From Mactra quadrangularis (taxonomy: Eukaryota > Mollusca > Bivalvia > Venerida > Mactridae): a stretch of 64,000 bases of DNA. The stretch is from positions 24,454,464-24,518,463 of the forward strand of contig CM046296.1 in the NCBI GenBank assembly GCA_025267735.1, given 5' to 3'. A program made the translations under genes and the position numbers. Position 1 is the first letter of the stretch; each line of letters opens with the position of its first letter. Shown piece after piece: positions 14,053 through 26,340 of the stretch. The notes beneath the pieces are model-generated. The model saw only the letters and a list, made by a program, of their open reading frames with translations, searched no databases and was not told the origin of the DNA.

Positions 14053-14099
14053 ACTTCCGGTATAAATAAATCTTACTTCCGGTATGGATATATCACGTG
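14053..14099 (+). promoter_or_regulatory. Candidate intronic regulatory cluster (two ETS-like sites and an E-box)
   Basis: ACTTCCGG occurs at 14053-14060 and again at 14075-14082, each followed by TAT, then a CACGTG E-box at 14094-14099. Such closely spaced CG-containing motifs are unusual in this AT-rich intron. They may mark an alternative promoter or enhancer, or may simply be a short tandem duplication. No exon was found next to it. Confidence 0.2.
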
Positions 14100-17000
14100 A
14101 ACGCAGTGGAAAAATGAATAGTCCAAAAATGATACCTCACAAGTTGAAAATGATTCATAGTCATGCTCAGATAAAGTGAACGATTAATTCGTCAAGTGTT
14201 TAACAGGGAGCCTACCGGTTTAATCAACTCATTCGCGCTTTAAAGCAAGTGATGCAAAGTCATGAAAACGTCGAAATTAGAATGCAGCAAAGTTGTAAAA
14301 GAAGCAAAACATAGCAAATGGTATTTCCAAATAGTCGTAAAGTACTCAATTTCTCTCGGCTAACTAAAGTTAACGAACGCCGTGACAGTTCTTAATTACA
14401 TAATGTAAATATGTATTTCAGAGAAGTAAAACGTCACTTTGATGTCTAGAAACGCAGAGAAAATACAATTAAATTGCTAATAAAACCAATTAAGATAGAA
14501 ACTAATTCTATTTTCTCAATTTGCAGTATGTGTTGAGTAATGACATAACTTTCCAATTTACAGTTAATGGATTTCACACCTTATTTAAGCATTTCCCCAT
14601 TACGAGCTAAATATGGCTGTTGTGAACTTTATGTCCAAACAAATATTGGTGTTCCACATTATCAGCGTAAAAATAGCGCCAGTGATGCTGAGTATCTACT
14701 TGTTTGCTTGTTTGGATGTAAAGGCTAAGTAACACAGAAAGATCATATCCTGCCGAATGCAATTAAATTTGACAATGAATAATTTCAAACTAAAAGGTAT
14801 CAAATGTTGTATATTGCAAGTAATATTATTTTCTACCAGTCAATGGGTAATGATATTATGCAACAACTTAAGAAAACATTATATATTACCGTCATTATAC
14901 AATTCTAGTTAGGTCAGCTGTCGTCTGTTCCATCTGATTAAAATTCATTCCTTCAATGAAGTTTGTTTATAACAAGGACAGTTATCAGTAACGAGCATAG
15001 ACATATCTAGTACTGGTAACTAGTTTGGATATCTAAGTAATTTTGGGTTCAATGAGTAGGTAGCTAACCGTTGACATAAGACTAAGAAATAGCCAATTTA
15101 ATAGCTTTAAGAACCATACAGTGAATTGTTTACGAGTTGATATGTCGAATTGATATAAAAGTGAATATTTCATTTAAGTTGTTCTTGTTTTGATTTACGA
15201 TAATTCTGTTTTATGGACTTTTACATGAAAAATCTTAAGCTTTTATTACTTAATATATAGTTTTATCTGCTATCATAAAAATAAACATTACTGAAACAAG
15301 TGAGACATGGCATCAAACCTTGTACTTTTGAACATAAGCACGGGTAAAACATTTAATATAAATCAGCATATTTTCTATTGAGATAATATTGACACGAGTT
15401 TGTTATAAAACAGTTAATTTATTGTTGAATTTATCTTCCACAAATCGCCAGTCTCTTAGGCGTTTAACTTGTAGAGATAGGCTTCTAAGTTGTTCCTTAA
15501 AGCAAAGATTTTACTACAGGAAAATTGTCTGATATCATTCTTTTAATAGCTAAATTACCTCTATTAAATTCTTAATCTTTATCGACACTCATGTTTGAAT
15601 GACATGATATTCGTTTATTGTAAAAGTTAAAATGTTTTAAATTGCTGCTTAACATTTTCTGAAACTGATATCAGATATGTTTGTAAACGTGAACTTATAT
15701 AAAAACAAAATAAAACAGACCGCCATTGATGATACAATCTAGTAAATTTCTTATGATTAAATACTGTCCAACCTAACGGCTGCCTTCGTACATCAGTTGC
15801 TCGGTGCAACATTTGAATAAAACTTAACAAATATCAAAACTCGAACCGAGACAAGAATACATTACAGAAGATTATCTACATGAATCAATAGTGTAGAAGA
15901 CTCATGCAAACATACCATAATTTTCGTGAAATACACTATCAAATCATTTGGATATACCTAATCTTATAAGAATTTCATATGTCACAGTGTCTTGACCTTT
16001 TTGTAAATAAATTAACTAATAAAATACCAACGATTGCAGGTAAGGTCTTTACAATTGGTCCGAAAGATTTGCTAACTTTAAGGGACTATGTCACACTCGG
16101 TAATGGTTTTGAACAAGGCTTAATATAATGAAGTATATTTCAGTAGAAGCAAGTTTTAATACAGTGTCTGTAATAGGATTTTATTATAATGTTGTTTCTG
16201 GTCTTGAATTAAAGACTAAAGTTGGACATACACTAAAGCATCTTCCCGTTAAAAGAACCATGCATCTGCTTAACATGATTTTGTTAATTATTTTAAAGCA
16301 ATCCCGTCACAAGCAATGCTCAATCATCTTAAACTACATTTTTAGATATCTAAAATTTCAGTTAGATCTCATTTAATGTCATCTACAAACCTTTGAAACA
16401 ATTTATCTTTTTTCCTTGATGTGTCTATAACTAAAACCAAAAAACAAAACTGTCAGTAAAATAACTTTAAATGAATTAACCATCTGATCTTTGGATCATT
16501 GAAAATGTTCAAATACTCCACTAAAGTTTGGTAAGACTACAAATAGTTAGCATTCTAATGTACGACAATTTGTCTAGTTCCATCTTAGTTGATTGATATT
16601 CTTCATATGCAAGAAAATGCAGGTCGATTATATAAGATTTCTGGGACTTTCTTTAAAACTGAAATAAATCCTATTTCATTTGATTAAAAGAACGAACACA
16701 AAATCTGGCAATCTGGGGATTTAATATGACGAAGAAATTCTCTAAAAAGTGGCACGTTAAAATAGTTTTCTCGCAGGACCTGCTTTTAAATCTTTTATCT
16801 TCAAGTCTGTTTTCCAATAACAAAATCGATTTTACATAAAATTCAATTAGAGGCATCTCCGAAGGAACAACTTGCTTTTCAATGTTGTCTTTACCGGTCG
16901 TTCAATACACTAATCAAAGCCTATAGTCTGCTTAATTAAACATCACATTGAATATTCGTCGCTAGGGTAGAGATATAACGTTTTGTCTCGGGGGAATAAT

Positions 17001-19343
17001 TTGAATATATAGGTTTTTTCAACCAGCCGAAAGTTTGCATATCATTTTACTTGATTTAGTAAATGCGCCGTTCTTGTACTTTTTTAGAAATAGACCTAAA
17101 CATATTTGTAGATTTGTACAAATCGTTTTTTTGATCGATAGCTTTATTAGTCTTTTATTTTCTACAAAAGGCTATGATGTGTGTCAGTCATTGACCGTTA
17201 TATATAACTAAAATTAACTAATCATTCATTTAATTTTGCGTTACATATTGATGCTTCAAACTCTTATTATTTAACAGATGTTGATGTTATTTTTTGGTCT
17301 AACGCATGAAATGGCATGCATCAAGCAGAACCAGTCAGGTTCATTGATCTGATGACGGAAATCAATGACACCCTAATATAGCATATTGTGGAGGATTTGA
17401 ACGAAATATTGCTTTGACGAGAAATTTCCACAGCAGCCGCAACAGATTACATACAGGAATTAAACCACTTTATGTGTTAAACGAGTTCATGTTCTTGCGT
17501 TGGTCTCCTTTCAATTGTCTTTTATATCTTGACTTCAATGTGTTCACTGGTATTTTGACTCCACTTGGAAGTTGCATTGGCAAGTTGTGCATTGACACCT
17601 GCATCACCTTCAACCTTAAATTCTAGGTTTTTTTACAGATACCATTTTAATTTGAAATATATCTTTAAATAAAATTAGTTCAAATTATTGAATCGTTAAA
17701 ATTAATTTATTCACGGACTTTGTTATGAAAAAACATAATCAGCAAACAGTATGTATCATGTGGCTTGTGTTGTCGAGTAAGACGCTTCTCGGCATTTTAC
17801 TACCACCATTGTTATTAAGAGTCTCGTTTTAGCAGACAAATAACAGACAAACAACATCGTACTTACTACAAATAACCTCTTTAAAGAACATGTTTATTCA
17901 TGTTTTATCAGACCTCAATAAAATGTTGAGAAATTTCCGATTTACATGCAGACGATTGCAGACTGTTCAAATGTTATCGATTAAATGATCTCTAACTGTT
18001 GCATTGTTTAGTTCAATCAGATATTTGACGGTAAATGGTATAACTGGGTTATGTTCAACAAGCCTGAACAATTATTTTGTGACACGTACACAAGGTCATG
18101 CATTCTTCAACAAAAAATGACATTTTACTTCATCAGAAGAATGTATTTGCAAACAGTGTTAAAGCCATGTCAGAGATAATTCAAAAATATGTTGTTTATG
18201 TAAATTTCTATCAAGATATAAGATTGACACCGTTTAAGTCCCTCGTCGACATTCATAATCAAATTGGCCTCGAGAGCAGTATAAAGTAGTACCGTATATT
18301 TCCAAAGAAGCGCCATATATTAAAATGTTTCGATATTATCGCTAAACTGGTGTTCAGGAATCGACTTATTCTAATCGGCTATTATAATGATAGCACTCCA
18401 AATGTACCTGAGCATGATAAGTTATTTTTGTAGCTCTTATTTCAGGACAAAATGTGTTTTATTTTATAAGATATAATTGGTAATTGGTCGGGAAAAGAAA
18501 TCAGTGAGATCAATTGTTTGATTACCATTTTTCATATTTTATCGACTATATACCCAAAATTAAAGTATTATGCAACTAACCAGTTCCTAAAAAGTTGTTG
18601 TTTACCAGTTCTTTGTATATTTTTTTCAACAACTTTTCCCAATTCCTAAATAAAACGACACTATTGTTTTTCTTATTAAATAATATGGTAGGATCTAATG
18701 GAAAACCATCCGATTCAGATTCCGGAAAAAAATTGAGCATGCGCACTACTACTCGGCGACTGTGGCTGGTTCATATATATCAGTATGTGGTGGACGTTGA
18801 GCCGACACTTTCACTTCAACAACAGCAATATGACTAACTGTTTTAAAGTATATAAATATATTCCAAATTGTATTTATTGTCTCTGGCTAATTTGCATAAT
18901 AACCCTCAATCAATATACTAGTGGCATGCAGAATGTTGTTATGAAGCGACATTGATATCAGTTCGGCAACTTTCGACGCCCATCAACAAATATTAGATAA
19001 GCAGCATTACTATAACTAATATGTCAGATTATCTTTAAATGTCATAAAGTTTTATCTTTCTAGTATTTACGTCTTCAAATTTACAGTTTAAGAAAGATGC
19101 ATTGATAATGGTTTTGATATGTTATGTTCAACGCTTAACAGACATAAATACACTTAAACGATAACACTGAGATAACGCCTATTACAGGCACTTGAAAATG
19201 CTTTTGATTCAAGCTATGGAATAAAGATACATAAATTTGAATATACATGAGGATTTTCGTATCAAAGAGTTGCTATTTTCTATTATTTGGAAAGCATCAA
19301 GACACAACACAGGTTGACTTTAACAAGCAATCTTAAGTTACAG

Positions 19344-19676
19344 TCCCATAAACATAAAAATAGCCGTGAGGGCACCGTAAGGGCGCCGTGCGATCAAGCT
19401 CCGCAAGACCCGTACGAACTCTTGCGGACTACGGACTGTTACGTTTTTACCAGGGTCTGTGAGATAAGCCAAGGATACACGTATCAGTTTCAGAGTCAAA
19501 TCGTGAACAAAATAGTGGCCGACTATGGATTAAACATGCAAATCTTCCAGCCACGACTCTGTACGGGTGTGCTGTTTTGTACAATGTGCGTACCGTCACC
19601 TTGATACGCAAGGCTTCCTACGGCCTACGGCTATCTGCACGTACGGGTCCGTAACAAGCCACGATTTTATGGGACG
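19344..19676. mobile_element. GC-rich island, possible terminal-inverted-repeat element
   Basis: This stretch of about 333 bp stands out for its GC and CpG content (repeated CGTACGG, CCGTAAGG, CGCCGTGCG). It is bounded by GTCCCATAAA on the left and its exact complement TTTATGGGAC on the right, a 10-bp inverted terminus. Subterminal CGTACGGG occurs in both orientations. No target duplication is visible. A 105-codon open frame over it (19287-19604) has no recognisable similarity and begins outside the patch, so I do not call it a gene. Confidence 0.35.
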
Positions 19677-21199
19677 GAGGCATTAGATCTAAATATCTTT
19701 ACACGTCAATTTCATAAATTTGCTGCAGAAAGTACGAAAGTAACTATGAATAATCAAGCTGAGAAGTAGCAATCGCAAATAATATTACTGTGTAGTTTAA
19801 TATATTGTAGAATTTGAAAGAAACTTTATTGAACATGTATTTTATCTATTTTTGCTTACAATGTTTTTATTGTTTTAGATTGTTTAAAAGTCACGCGTTT
19901 TGTTTTCATAAAACAAATTTGTCAGAATAACACTCACAGTCAATGAACCATTTTAGATGCTAGATGCGTGTTAAATATTAACAATGCTACGTCCATTGAG
20001 TCAACTAAATTTTTCGGATATGGTACTTTAATCATATATATACAAGTTGCTGCTGATGTATTGTAATAAAAGTCTTGCATTTATGAATCCCATTTTGTTG
20101 TAGATGATCTAAAAAGAAAGTAACAATTCTGAACATTTGTTGTTTTACACTTGAGTATCATTTGCCTTTTTTAAAAAAACGAACTGTTCTATATTTCTGG
20201 GTTAAACATTCCCTCCATTCAGTTAAAATCATCTAAGCCACGTAGTTAACTGGACAATTTATTTTTAGATAGCTGTATGAAGCAAATATTTCAGTTATTA
20301 TTATTCTTCTTGACAATAATTTTACTTTTTTGCCTTTTTTGCCCATCATAGCTTTCAGATAATAATTTCGAGACTTGTTCCTTCACGAATGTAGTCAGAG
20401 ATAGTAATTTTTAACTTTAATTGAACTTGCATGGAGTAAGTGAAACATATCATTCAACACCACGATATGACTTTTACAATTCTGGTTGAATCAGTGTCTA
20501 TAACTTAAATGTTTTGATTCATAACTTACTTAAGGTATAAAGAAACTTTTATCTGTATATTAACAAGAAGAACAGTATGGACACCACAGTAAATTAAAAC
20601 CCTGTGAAGTTTTTTGGACGAATATTAGCTTTGCAATTTTGTGGAAAAAACATTTAAATACGATACAAGAGTTGCTAGAAAGTAATCAAACATGGTAAGA
20701 GTTCTGATAGCATGATAGTTTTTCCGCCTAATTATCCCAAAGAAGAAAAACTAACTATAATTAGAGAGGATAGATAAATTAAAGAATAAATGTGAGATTA
20801 CACAACATGATGTATGTATATCATAGTTAATATAGTCAGAGTGTTGATATTTAATCAGAAATATCGGACTTCTTCTTCTCGTGAACATTTACAGTTTACA
20901 TCCCTATCTTACACCAATACAATTTAATTGGAACACTGGGAATATAATTAGTAATATCTGTCTCAAGCTCTTCAATATCATTATTTTGGTCAGAGTCTTC
21001 ATTTGACATCTAATTGGATGTAGAAGTTTTTCATTATTACTAGAAAGGAAACTAGATAGGATATGTTATGATCGAGAAATATTTGTTGACAATAAAGTAT
21101 TTATAGACACCCGGCACTGCATATGCAATCATTGAGAAAACAATTATAGATTTGAGGAACACACCAGAAGAAATCGGGCTATACATGCATGACGCACGT

Positions 21200-21740
21200 T
21201 ATGGCACAGTCGTAACTTATGCGAAAAATTCTAGGGAAAATTAATATTTGCTCTAGTTTGCCTAATTTTCTTTAAATACAGGGTTTCCGTTATTGCAGTA
21301 CAAAATGTAGGTCATTTCTCTTCCCAATTTCCCCTAAAATCCTTTATGGTCGATATAATTTTCTGTCTAAATTATAGTTTACTGTAATATTGTTCATGTC
21401 AATTATATTGGTGGTATACGAGATTTGTTTTATTACCCACTAAAACATTAAGACTCTATAAATATTTAGGTAATTATATATCTCATGATGACTTCTTTAC
21501 TATCCTGTGTATTATTACTTTGACGTAGAAATGTCTGATAACTTGGTATAATATATCTATTTAGACAATAAACATGATTAGTTGTAGTTTGATGTAACAT
21601 TATCAGTTTTAGAGATATTCAGTAGCTCCAAATAAACTTCATATACATGAATTTGCCGCATTTTTTAGATAATACAGCGATTGATTGATTGATTAGTTTA
21701 ACATTTGGTTACTGTAAAATGATATCATATATAATTCATG
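21200..21740 (+). repeat. Left arm of a large imperfect inverted duplication
   Basis: Read on the plus strand, this segment matches the reverse complement of 23100-23640. The best block includes TAGGTAATTATATATC, GATGACTTCTTTACTATC and CTATAAATATTTAGG around 21450-21500, and their complements around 23350-23400. Similarity continues outward through TTTATTACCCA and inward through GATACAGTGATTGATT-like sequence, with substitutions and small gaps. The arms are about 0.5 kb with a spacer of about 1.36 kb. Confidence 0.75.
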
Positions 21741-23099
21741 TAGAAATTCCGCATGTCTTTCGTAGAAGTCATACGGCTTTTCAAGCAAGTATGTTAAAAC
21801 TGCCTCCAACAATCAATCTATATAGTGAACTTCGCAATTCCTTTGTATAAGTCGAATTTCGAATCATAAAAGCGTGAAGTCTGTAGCAGACACAGGGTAA
21901 GGAGTATATAACATATAACGGCAATGCATATTACCTTCAATAATTTATATGTTTAGAATAAGTAGCTTACTAAATCTACTTATACCTTGCCAGCGAAATG
22001 TTTATAATTTGTAATCTATTCATTCTAATATGTACACAAAACATCCAAGTGATGCTCGTTGTTGAATGTTTTGTTTACGATATGGTACTTGTAGTAATCC
22101 TATGCTAATTCCATATACATGTACCAGCATTTCTTACATTTATTTTGCATAGTTTAATAATTAGTTTGGCTTATGTTATAGCAAATATGATGGATGTTTT
22201 GCTCGTACATTTAACTTCATCAATTAAAGTGCACGATTATGCGTAATTATTTTGAAACCAACTATGGTATTTTATCTGGTTTGCTTATAAAATGCCTACC
22301 AATCAATAAAGTTTAGGACTATTTACTGTGATTCTAAAAGAATAAAAGTAGGTAACGTATCCTCAATTCAAACGAAGTATACACAACAATATCAGCGTGC
22401 ATTAGAGCTAATGTTTACGTTCCTATCTGTAAATGTAAATTGATGTTGAATGTTTTAACAGGTGCGAGTAATCAGATTATCTTAACCATACACTGACAAC
22501 AAATTAACATCATACAAAATGTAACAGTTAATATTAACAATTACCAATGAACTTTGATCAACAAAATCAAGAATTATCATTCATGTAAACCCAACTGTAT
22601 TCGTTTAAGCTTTGTAAGAATACCGTTTATATTCGTAAAATAGGAAGCTTCGATATTTTCAAGAAATCATACGCTGATGAGATTACAATGCTTACAAGTG
22701 TATACCAGTTGTCTTGAGAAACAAGTTAGTAAAACGTACATGTGCATTAATCTCTTGAGTCCGCTTCCTGTACCCCCAGTACTGCACAAATAAGAAAGAT
22801 TTGTTCAAGAAAACCACGAGACATTTGTGTGTTAAATAACGAACTGGTACAGAGACGGCTTTTTCATGTCAAAAAATGTGTTTCATAAAGTAGACCGCAA
22901 AACAACTTTACCAGCTTTACCAGCTAATCAATGGATATGTATTTAGAAATGTATGTAGTGATTTACAATATCTTGGTACAATAATGGTCAAGTTATGTAC
23001 ATTTTCCTGATCCTGTTAACAAAATTGATCTATGTTAATCACCTTTATCATTAAGTTCAAACTAACCTGACATTGCCGACTATTAACCCCTGACTCTTT

Positions 23100-23640
23100 C
23101 ATATTATGGAATTATAATTGGTCTAAATTTAGATAACATTATGTAATACAGACTACTCAATCAAATGAAAGATGTAAGAATCAATCACTGTATCCTCTAT
23201 ACTACTCAGCAGTTTATGAAGACGACGTGTATATTGAATATCTCTTGACGTAGTAATGCTACTATAAGCTACAACCTATCATCTTAATTGTTAAATAAAT
23301 CATAGTAAGTTATCATACATTTCCAAGTCAAAGTAAAAATACACAAGATAGTAAAGAAGTCATCATGTGATATATAATTACCTAAATATTTATAGAGACT
23401 AAAATGGGTAATAAAACAAATCTCTTATAACACAGACATAATTGGTATGAACAATATCACAGTAAGCTATAGTTAAGACAGATAATTATTTCGACTTAAA
23501 ATAAATTAGGAAAAAAAAGTGTAGGATACAACCTATATTTTATATACCAGTAATACGATGACTGATTTAACCCAATATTAGTTCCAAGGAAACAAACAAA
23601 TAGTTAATTTACAAAACAGCATACGCTGACTTTAAGATCC
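23100..23640 (-). repeat. Right arm of the large imperfect inverted duplication
   Basis: This is the reverse-complement partner of 21200-21740. The spacer (21741-23099) shows no coding sequence. The outer ends do not form a clean shared terminus or an evident target duplication. An old inverted segmental duplication, or two oppositely inserted copies of one element, both fit. Confidence 0.75.
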
Positions 23641-24079
23641 GGAACTGTCGACGCAACGTTCCATTAAACGGACGTCGATATTACATGCAACGGTTTAGAG
23701 ACACGGACGAGTACAGAAACATTTGGCTAACAATAACACGTAAATTTATAGCTAAGTTGTGTTTTTTTTTTCTTAATTTACTGGAAGTCGTGTACAAATA
23801 TACTTATCTGAAATTCGGTTTAGATAAGGACTCAGTTTCATAAATAGACAAAAGAGATATTATCAAAAACATAACACGAGTTAATACAGATACATACCAA
23901 ATAAAGATTAAAAAAAAAAGATTTGCTTCAAAGTTGTTAAACAATTGACTTATCATTATGTTCCAAGGGAAAGACCGCATGATCAATTCAAGCGATAACT
24001 TATAGTGTACCTTTACGAGAATCTAAGCAAAACTAGCAGCAATCAAGAAACGGCTTAATATAATACAATCTGATTAAAA

Positions 24080-24440
24080 CCCGATCTAAAATTTTACCGC
24101 TCGCATACTCGCTAATTTAGATCTGGCCTTTTCCAAACGAAAGTCACGTTCAGGTGACCTTTTCTCATCATAATATTCATGACGAAATTGTTATGATACG
24201 TAACTTGTTTACATCGTCTACGTCACGCAATTTGAAATGGGCCACCCAATCGCAGACTGTGAATTATACCGCTGTTAAATTTGCAGGCAAACCTAGGTCT
24301 AAAAATAGAAATTACGAAATCAAAATGTGATTAATAGTGTTTTCGTCTAGATGTAAGCTACGCATTGATTGGTCGACACAAAGTTCATCTCGACGTGACC
24401 TTGCATTGACTAAGTAGAGATCCAGTACGACAACGCGAGT
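24080..24440. repeat. Probable dispersed repeat, GC-richer than its surroundings
   Basis: The block from about 24080 (CCGATCTAAAATTTTACCGC) to about 24440 (CGCGAGTAGAACAGGATCTC) differs sharply in composition from the flanking intron and contains several CpG sites. It has no open frame and no clear terminal inverted repeat. It gives the impression of a dispersed non-coding mobile element, but only one copy is in the window, so this rests on composition alone. Confidence 0.35.
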
Positions 24441-25278
24441 AGAACAGGATCTCTGTTTACGGAGATTGAATATAATATAGAGCTTTATGTTTGCACAAAG
24501 GAAAGAAATACTATACTTTATTTGACTCTGAAATATTAATGTTGTCGAAACTATTAATTCTTTAAACTTTATCTTAGTATTAACAGCTAGCTATCTTTAT
24601 ATTAACGTACCCTTCATCATCATGAATAACCTTTTTATAGAAATAAGATGCCAGTTTAAGCCACTCACTTTATCCATGAATTGGAAGAGCTTGCAACTTA
24701 CATTACTAATGATATATATTCCCAATCCATCGATTAGAGTCTATCGGTGTTATAAGTATGTGCACTATAAATGTTCTACTAAAGGGCAAGTAATAGACAG
24801 ATAAATCTGAAAGAGATATAAACTCTGACTGTAATAACAGCGATATACCAACACTTTGTAGTGTGATCTCACGAATAGGCCTGTCGATATATATGTCCTC
24901 TGTAATTACAGTTATATTTCTTCCACAAGATAATTGGACACACATTTATGCTATCAGAAAACTAACCATATTTCATTAATCTAAATCAACTCTGTACTAA
25001 TTTTAATGGGGATTCTTTTCGAGAAAATCGCAGACAGAGTATGCATTAAAACACGTCCACAATTTCAGGGAACAAAATAATCATTTGATTTAGTAATAAA
25101 TCTAAATTCATGTGTTCATGTTAAATGAGAATCTATGAAGCCAGGTAATAACATATTAATGATAGTACATGTCTGTCTCGTTAGATATGCGAGTGGCCAA
25201 AATAAAATTATAAATGCTGCTTTTGAGTGTTATACCATTAATTTTGAATTTTTATACAGGTATCACAGTTGGGATAGA

Positions 25279-25575
25279 ATCTAGATTAGCGGATCCCGCT
25301 ATTGCGCATGCTCGGACGTTGCGTTGTTTACAAATTTTGGACGCCATTTTGTTTTTACAGATGCAGTTTTTTTTATTCATTTCTTAAATGAATTATTTTA
25401 AATAACTATTTTAAAATGCTTTTTGTTATCTACTTTTAATATATGCGGGGGTGTGGGGGCAGAAGCCCCCATAATAATAGAAAATTTACGGCATTTACCT
25501 TCGAGCGTCTGCTCATAGAAACAGCACGCTGCGCACGCATCTTTATATTTACTTCCGGGATCCGCTAAACTAGAT
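25279..25575. mobile_element. 297-bp miniature inverted-repeat element
   Basis: The ends form a 20-bp inverted repeat with one mismatch: ATCTAGATTAGCGGATCCCG at 25279-25298 and the complement of ATCTAGTTTAGCGGATCCCG at 25556-25575. The interior is non-coding, CpG-rich near the left end (GCGCATGCTCGG), and carries a perfect hairpin GGGGGC-AGAA-GCCCCC at 25455-25470. No target-site duplication could be seen, so the superfamily is not assigned. It lies 523 bp downstream of the receptor's first coding exon, inside the intron. Confidence 0.75.
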
Positions 25576-26097
25576 GTGTTCTTCACAGTTGACCTAAATC
25601 GAATTAAACTTTAGTTTAAAGTAATGTAAAATTTTTATTTTTGTGAGTGTCTGCAAAATTTTTCCAGGAGATACCAGTGACTCTTGCAAAACTGCATGAA
25701 ATGACCATCTATAATTAAGTTGACTGGCACATAATGGGATCAAAAGTAATAATAGAAACAATATTCTCTCTTATGTTCATATTGTTTATGTAAGGGATTA
25801 TAACGTTTGTAAGCAAGTCTAGAAATAGACCCACTCAATTAACATAAATACTTGTAATAAGTCTAGTAGAGTATATTGATCTGTTGACGACTCACTATTT
25901 AGAACAGATGTTAGGACTATAAAGGGCTTATTTCGTGACAGGATTATTAAAACGTTCATTAAATCATATTTTACGCAAATGTACCTTAACTAACTCCTTA
26001 GTAAAAAAAACTCATATAAAAAATCATGCTAATTTATGCAAATCAAAGACCAAAACATAATTCAGTATTTTATTAAATGTTGATATAAAATTCTTAC

Positions 26098-26340
26098 CAT
26101 GTCTGAAATTTGTGTTAAAGTGATTCCAAACTTGACAGTAACTGTATCCGAGGCATTGTATACCGGTCTTGATGCAGGATTGTAACCAGTAAACAATTTA
26201 TCTAGTAGTCTTTGTTCATCTGTTGGCACAACACATAACACAAACATAACTAAATGATTTATATGTAGAAACACTATCGATACAACTGTACGTAACATTA
26301 TCCTTTCTGGTGTGTCCTTCTTCGCCTTTAGAATTTAAAT
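26098..26340 (-). CDS. nAChR-family channel subunit, first coding exon (5' UTR end plus codons 1-67)
   Basis: This exon encodes the start of a Cys-loop ligand-gated ion channel subunit of the nicotinic acetylcholine receptor family, a plasma-membrane receptor. ATG is at 26298-26296 and 67 codons run to 26098. Residues 1-26 are hydrophobic and probably a signal peptide. From about residue 27 comes the family's N-terminal helix (DEQRLLDKLF), then YNPASRPV, a glycosylation sequon NAS at 48-50, and the hallmark DTVTVKFGITLTQISDM. The exon ends in ATG followed by a strong donor GTAAGA (GT at 26097-26096). Upstream, a pyrimidine-rich acceptor (AG at 26342-26341) shows that at least one 5' UTR exon lies further right, so the promoter is not at this exon. 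It splices in phase 0 to 12825-12781. Subunit type (alpha or non-alpha) cannot be told, because the diagnostic C-loop cysteines are outside the window. Confidence 0.9.

Larger units (their letters stand above)
12826..26097 (-). other. nAChR-family gene intron, 13.3 kb
   Basis: This intron lies between the first coding exon and the 45-bp exon. It holds a GC-rich patch at 19344-19676, an imperfect inverted duplication (arms about 21200-21740 and 23100-23640), a dispersed repeat at about 24080-24440 and a terminal-inverted-repeat element at 25279-25575, all listed separately. It also contains GATTGATTGATTGATT at about 21675 and a cluster of ETS-like sites near 14053-14099. The remainder is featureless. 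Confidence 0.75.

Noticed and set aside
18720..18840. Promoter-like patch with GCATGCGCAC (NRF1-type) and TTCCGG
   Set aside because: No exon, acceptor or donor could be tied to it; such motifs also occur in miniature elements of this genome (for example at 25310).
19287..19604. 105-codon plus-strand open frame over the GC-rich patch
   Set aside because: It starts at a non-ATG codon outside the patch and has no recognisable protein features; GC-rich sequence is open by chance more often.
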